A model generated the notes under the pieces. It saw only the letters and a list, made by a program, of their open reading frames with translations, did not search any database and was not told where the DNA came from. A program made the translations under genes and the position numbers. From assembly GCA_045645805.1 (NCBI GenBank), contig JAZRJL010000077.1, positions 1-18,586 on the forward strand: a stretch of DNA of 18,586 bases. The letters are read 5' to 3'. This stretch comes from SIG440 sp045645805 (GTDB lineage Bacteria > Bacillota > Clostridia > Monoglobales > Monoglobaceae). Positions 15,893 through 18,586 of this stretch are shown here, in pieces (within the stretch, counting starts at the first letter, position 1; every line of letters begins with the position of its first letter).

Positions 15893-15922
15893 TTGACAAA
15901 ATGAAATTTATAAAAATATATT
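15893..15922 (+). promoter_or_regulatory. SigmaA-type promoter before the second solute-binding protein gene
   Basis: TTGACA (15893-15898) and TATATT (15917-15922) are 18 bases apart, 22 bases upstream of the start codon, with AAAGGGG (15934-15940) as ribosome site. The -10 may shift by a base or two in this AT-rich stretch. Confidence 0.5.
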
Positions 15923-15944
15923 TAAATCCGAAAGGGGTAAAAAA

Positions 15945-17355
15945 ATGAAAAAACAGAAGCTTTTAAAGGTAGTGGCACTTATTACTGTGCTGGTGTTATT
16001 GACGGGTGTGCTTGCAGGTTGCGGTAAAAATGTAACCGATAAGGATGAAAATGGCAGAACCATTATTTCCGTAGGTAACTGGCCCGCAAAAAAGGGCAAG
16101 GAACTGGATTCAGCACTTGCAAGAAAAGAACGTTTTGAACAGGCAAATCCTGATGTAGTTATTCAAGGCGATCCGTGGGTGTTTGATATCAAGACATTTT
16201 ACGCAAAGGCAGCGGGCGGTCAGCTTCCAACGGTATACATGACCGCATTTACGGAAGTGCCGGAAATTATTAACTCAAATTACTCAGCAGATCTTACAGA
16301 TGTTTTGAAGAAGCGCGGATATGATGGAATGTTCAACAAGAAAATTCTTGAAACAGTAAGCGATGAGAATGGAAATGTTATGGGATTCCCGTATACTGCA
16401 TATGTGTTGGGTCTTATATAATGTAGATCTTTTTGAAAAAGCTGGACTTATGGAGGCAGACGGAACTCCTAAACAGCCCAAGAATTGGGAGGAAGTAGCA
16501 GAATTTGCAGTAAAAATTAAGGAAGCCGCAGGTAAATCTGGCTTTATCTTCCCAACTGCAAATAATGTTGGTGGTTGGATTTTTACAAATGTTGCATGGT
16601 CGTTTGGTGTTGATTTTATGGAAAAGGATAAGGATGGCAGATGGAAGGCAACCTTCAATACACCTGAAGCTGCACAGGCTCTTCAATGGATTAAAGATTT
16701 AAAATGGAAGTATAACGTATTGCCTGAAAACAATATTATCGATATGACCGAACTTTATAAGGTGTACGCAACCGGTGGTGCGGCGATGATGATTGGCTTA
16801 GGCGATGGAACATCAAGAGTTATGCAGTATGGCATGAATCCCCAACATTTTGGTATAATGGGGATGCCTGCAGGTCCTAAACGTCATGTTGTACTTATGG
16901 GAGGAAACGCATGGTACCTAAAGTCTGAAGCCACAAATGAACAGATCGATGCAGGTATACGTTGGTTAGAAACTACTTATAATTTTAATTTGACAGAAGA
17001 ATACAAGACAAATACAATTACAAAATATAATAAGTGGCTGGAAGAAAACCAAGCGGTTGGCGTGAAGGGGATGAGTATTTGGGCACAAGATTCGGAAACA
17101 CTTGCTTGGGAAAATAAATATATTGATGAACATACAAACATTAATATAAACCATGTAAGACTATATAATGAGTTCTGTGCGGATTGCCCTGCTGAAATTC
17201 AGGCGGAAGAACCTGTTTGCTGTCAGGAACTTTATGCAATTTTGGATGGTTGTATTCAGGAAGTTCTCACAGATAAGGATGCAGACACTGCTGAACTTAT
17301 GGTGAAGGCAGCAGCTGATTTCCAGGTAAACTATCTTGATAATTTGACATATTAG
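15945..17355 (+). pseudogene. Second CUT1 sugar-binding lipoprotein, frameshifted
   Basis: Paralog of the protein at 310-1719, sharing motifs along its whole length (TFYAKAAGGQLP, EADGTPKQPK, WSFGVDFMEKDKDGRW, YLDNLTY at the end). Signal peptide and lipobox LAGC with Cys26 are present. The first frame ends at TAA 16419-16421 after YTAYVLGLI; the other frame continues LYNVDLFEKAGLMEADG. Against the intact paralog (GLAFNAEL) the simplest cause is loss of two bases of one codon at about 16417. Restoring them gives 470 residues, equal to the paralog. A good promoter and ribosome site remain, so the break is recent, or a sequencing or assembly error. Confidence 0.85.
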
Positions 17356-17370
17356 TTAAAAAAATATATG

Positions 17371-17396
17371 GGGTGGCTCCGCCCACCCTGTAATTT
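17371..17396 (+). terminator. Intercistronic hairpin/attenuator between binding protein and permease
   Basis: GGGTGG (17371-17376) pairs with CCACCC (17383-17388) around a 6-base loop, followed at a short distance by ATTTTT. It holds the same place as the terminator at 1735-1763 in the sister locus, so partial termination before the permease looks like an old feature of both. Confidence 0.55.
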
Positions 17397-17415
17397 TTAA
17401 GGAGTGGACAGTAAA

Positions 17416-18198
17416 ATGATTAAACAAGAAAATAAGTCAGGAAAGTTAAGCTCTGCAAAACACAAACTTAGCATTCGCAACAATATAGACGCGTGGATAC
17501 TTATGCTGCCAATGGTTGCGATACTTTAGTTATTCGTATGACAGCCAATGGTAATGGGAACATACTGGTCATTCTTCAATATAAAAGTATATACGGTTAA
17601 AGACTTCTGCGGTCTTGATAACTATGTAAAAGTTCTTTCGCGTACACAGTACATTGCAATAACGATGAACGAGATAGTGCATTTCAAAGGCGGATTCAGA
17701 ACCCTTATCTATGTGCATGCAGTTATCCCCGGTATTGCCACAATGCTTATGTGGTACTTTATGTATTATCCCGACCACACGGGTCTTTTAAATATGATAC
17801 TCGGTAAATTCGGCGTTGAACCAAAGCAATGCCTGAATGCTTCTGATTTTGTTATTGTGGGTATCATAATATATTCCACATAGAAGGGATTTGCCGGTCC
17901 AATGCTCCTTTATTATGCATCGGTGCAAAGTGTTTCTGTTGAGTTATATGAAGTGGCAACCATCGACGAAGCAGGAGCTTTTAAAAGGATGCGGCACGTA
18001 ACATGCCTTGCAATGACAGACGGTGGATCAAACGGTGCAGCAACCTCGCTTTTGTATCAGCTGTATCAGTATGGTTTTAATAGCGGAGGTAAGGGCACAG
18101 GTCAGGCAATGGCTCTTGGTGTAATTATATTTTTAATACTTATAGTGTTTACAATATTCTACTTCTGGCTCAACCGTAAGGTAGAAGACCGTTATTAA
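17416..18198 (+). pseudogene. CUT1 sugar ABC transporter permease (MalF/UgpA-like), with three in-frame stops
   Basis: One frame runs from ATG 17416 (AAGGAG at 17399-17404) to TAA 18196-18198, interrupted by TAG 17527-17529, TGA 17539-17541 and TAG 17881-17883. Family signatures remain: WILMLPM in the first membrane segment, VMGTYWSFFNIKVYTVKDF, then GLDNY; a worn EAA loop ELYEVATIDEAGAFKRM; and a last membrane helix LGVIIFLILIVFTIFYFWL ending in RKVEDRY. At ~260 codons it is short of the usual ~300. Two pieces look deleted in frame, after SRTQY (about 17655) and after RHVT (about 18005). Two of the stops stand where relatives usually have Trp. Confidence 0.85.
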
Positions 18199-18217
18199 GG
18201 AGGCCGGAGCGTTAAGA

Positions 18218-18299
18218 CAATATGCCTGTGGCATATTGATAGCGTAGGTTGGCAAAATGCGACAGCATTTTGGAATAAGTAAAAACACAACGTGTTTTT
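18218..18299. repeat. Three consecutive perfect short palindromes
   Basis: CAATATGCC-TGT-GGCATATTG (18218-18238), CAAAATGC-GACA-GCATTTTG (18253-18272) and AAAAACAC-AAC-GTGTTTTT (18281-18299) follow one another in the spacer after the permease pseudogene. Stem sequences differ but design is alike (8-9 bp, loop 3-4). The last one, ending in T-run, could end transcription. Confidence 0.7.
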
Positions 18300-18332
18300 T
18301 CATTAAAGCATGGTAGAGGGATACTCGATTAC

Positions 18333-18402
18333 GGGCTGCCGAGGACGCCAGCCCCTACACATCTATGCGGAATGAACGTCATCCCGAGTGTAGTCGAGGG
18401 AT
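18333..18402. repeat. Two further palindromic units resembling dispersed intergenic repeats
   Basis: GGGCTG (18333-18338) pairs with CAGCCC (18349-18354), and ATCCC (18381-18385) with GGGAT (18398-18402), within CATCCCGAGTGTAGTCGAGG. Units with GTCATCCCGAG...TCGAGGGATCT are familiar as many-copy intergenic repeats in gut bacterial genomes. They sit inside what should be an operon spacer. No gene is seen in 18199-18450. Confidence 0.5.
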
Positions 18403-18450
18403 CTTAGCGGACTTAGGGGTGAATAATCCACAGAAAGGAAAGCATACATA

Positions 18451-18586
18451 ATGAAAAGATTTGAAAACAAACAAACAGGAATACTCAGCTCCTCCGACTT
18501 AAAAACAGCATACGGAAAGTTTCTTTACTGGACATTCTTTACCATACTTGCAGTAGTTGCGGTTATAGCAGTAGTGCCTGCAATAT
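18451..18586 (+). CDS. CUT1 sugar ABC transporter permease (MalG/UgpE-like), N-terminal part
   Basis: The first 45 residues are seen: a hydrophilic start (MKRFENKQTG), then a hydrophobic segment FLYWTFFTILAVVAVIAVVP that fits the first membrane helix of the second permease subunit of a carbohydrate transporter. AAAGGAAAG at 18434-18442 supports ATG 18451. It follows the first permease after a 252-base palindrome-rich spacer, the usual order binding protein, permease 1, permease 2. Whether it is intact cannot be judged because it runs off the window. Confidence 0.7.
   Translation, partial: MKRFENKQTGILSSSDLKTAYGKFLYWTFFTILAVVAVIAVVPAI

Noticed and set aside
16363..16416. Independent gene starting at ATG 16363
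   Set aside because: The first codons are out-of-frame reading of the binding-protein gene; true homology in this frame starts after the 2-base loss at about 16417.
17416..18198. Stop codon reassignment (UAG/UGA as Trp) explaining the in-frame stops
   Set aside because: Intact genes in the window end in TAG (5009), TGA (2826, 8206, 9080) and TAA, and the same region also holds frameshifts and deletions, so ordinary decay fits better.
18199..18450. CRISPR array
   Set aside because: The palindromes differ in sequence and spacing, so there are no identical repeats with unique spacers.

Overview
The window looks like chromosomal DNA of an anaerobic, AT-rich Gram-positive bacterium, most likely an uncultured gut or rumen Clostridia. 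The evidence is strong purine-rich ribosome binding sites, sigmaA-type promoters, lipoprotein sugar-binding proteins, an oxygen-sensitive glycyl radical enzyme and a carbohydrate-degradation gene set. This is inferred from style, not from a marker gene. It is an accessory plant-polysaccharide catabolic region whose right half is badly decayed and scarred by mobile DNA.

Left part (1-5.1 kb): the C-terminal end of a large surface carbohydrate-active protein; an intact lipoprotein solute-binding protein of a CUT1 sugar ABC transporter; a GC-rich terminator followed by a ~57 bp relic of its permease; a nucleoside-hydrolase-fold enzyme; and a two-domain GH105-type unsaturated glucuronyl/galacturonyl hydrolase. 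A perfect 15-bp bidirectional terminator closes this block.

Middle (5.1-10.5 kb): an AraC-family regulator diverges from a glycyl radical enzyme and its radical-SAM activase. The radical enzyme carries a GCNEP active-site motif and is not a true pyruvate formate-lyase. Next come the remnant of a second, different activase and a sugar-phosphate isomerase/epimerase (xylose-isomerase-like TIM barrel). Together these suggest uptake and breakage of pectin-type oligosaccharides and anaerobic processing of the released acidic or deoxy sugars. The radical enzyme's substrate cannot be read from the sequence.

Mobile island (10.58-12.76 kb): an IS256-family end and transposase C-terminus, broken by an IS21-family element. 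The IS21 copy keeps its right end (three TGAACA units spaced exactly 23 bp), a complete istB and the C-terminal half of istA. Between the IS end and istB lies a near-consensus promoter (TTGACT-17-TATAAT) followed about 80 bp later by an intrinsic terminator. This predicts a structured small RNA of about 100 nt convergent with istB, the most unexpected element of the window.

Right part (12.76-18.6 kb): a paralogous, decayed copy of the left locus. It holds a surface-protein C-terminus, a GH2-like glycosidase C-terminus, a GH3 beta-glucosidase with a nonsense codon and a large deletion, a second solute-binding protein broken by a 2-base deletion, and a permease with three in-frame stops. A spacer packed with short palindromes follows, then the start of a second permease, which runs off the window. 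The two permease copies carry different stop codons at the same, probably ancestral, tryptophan codon.
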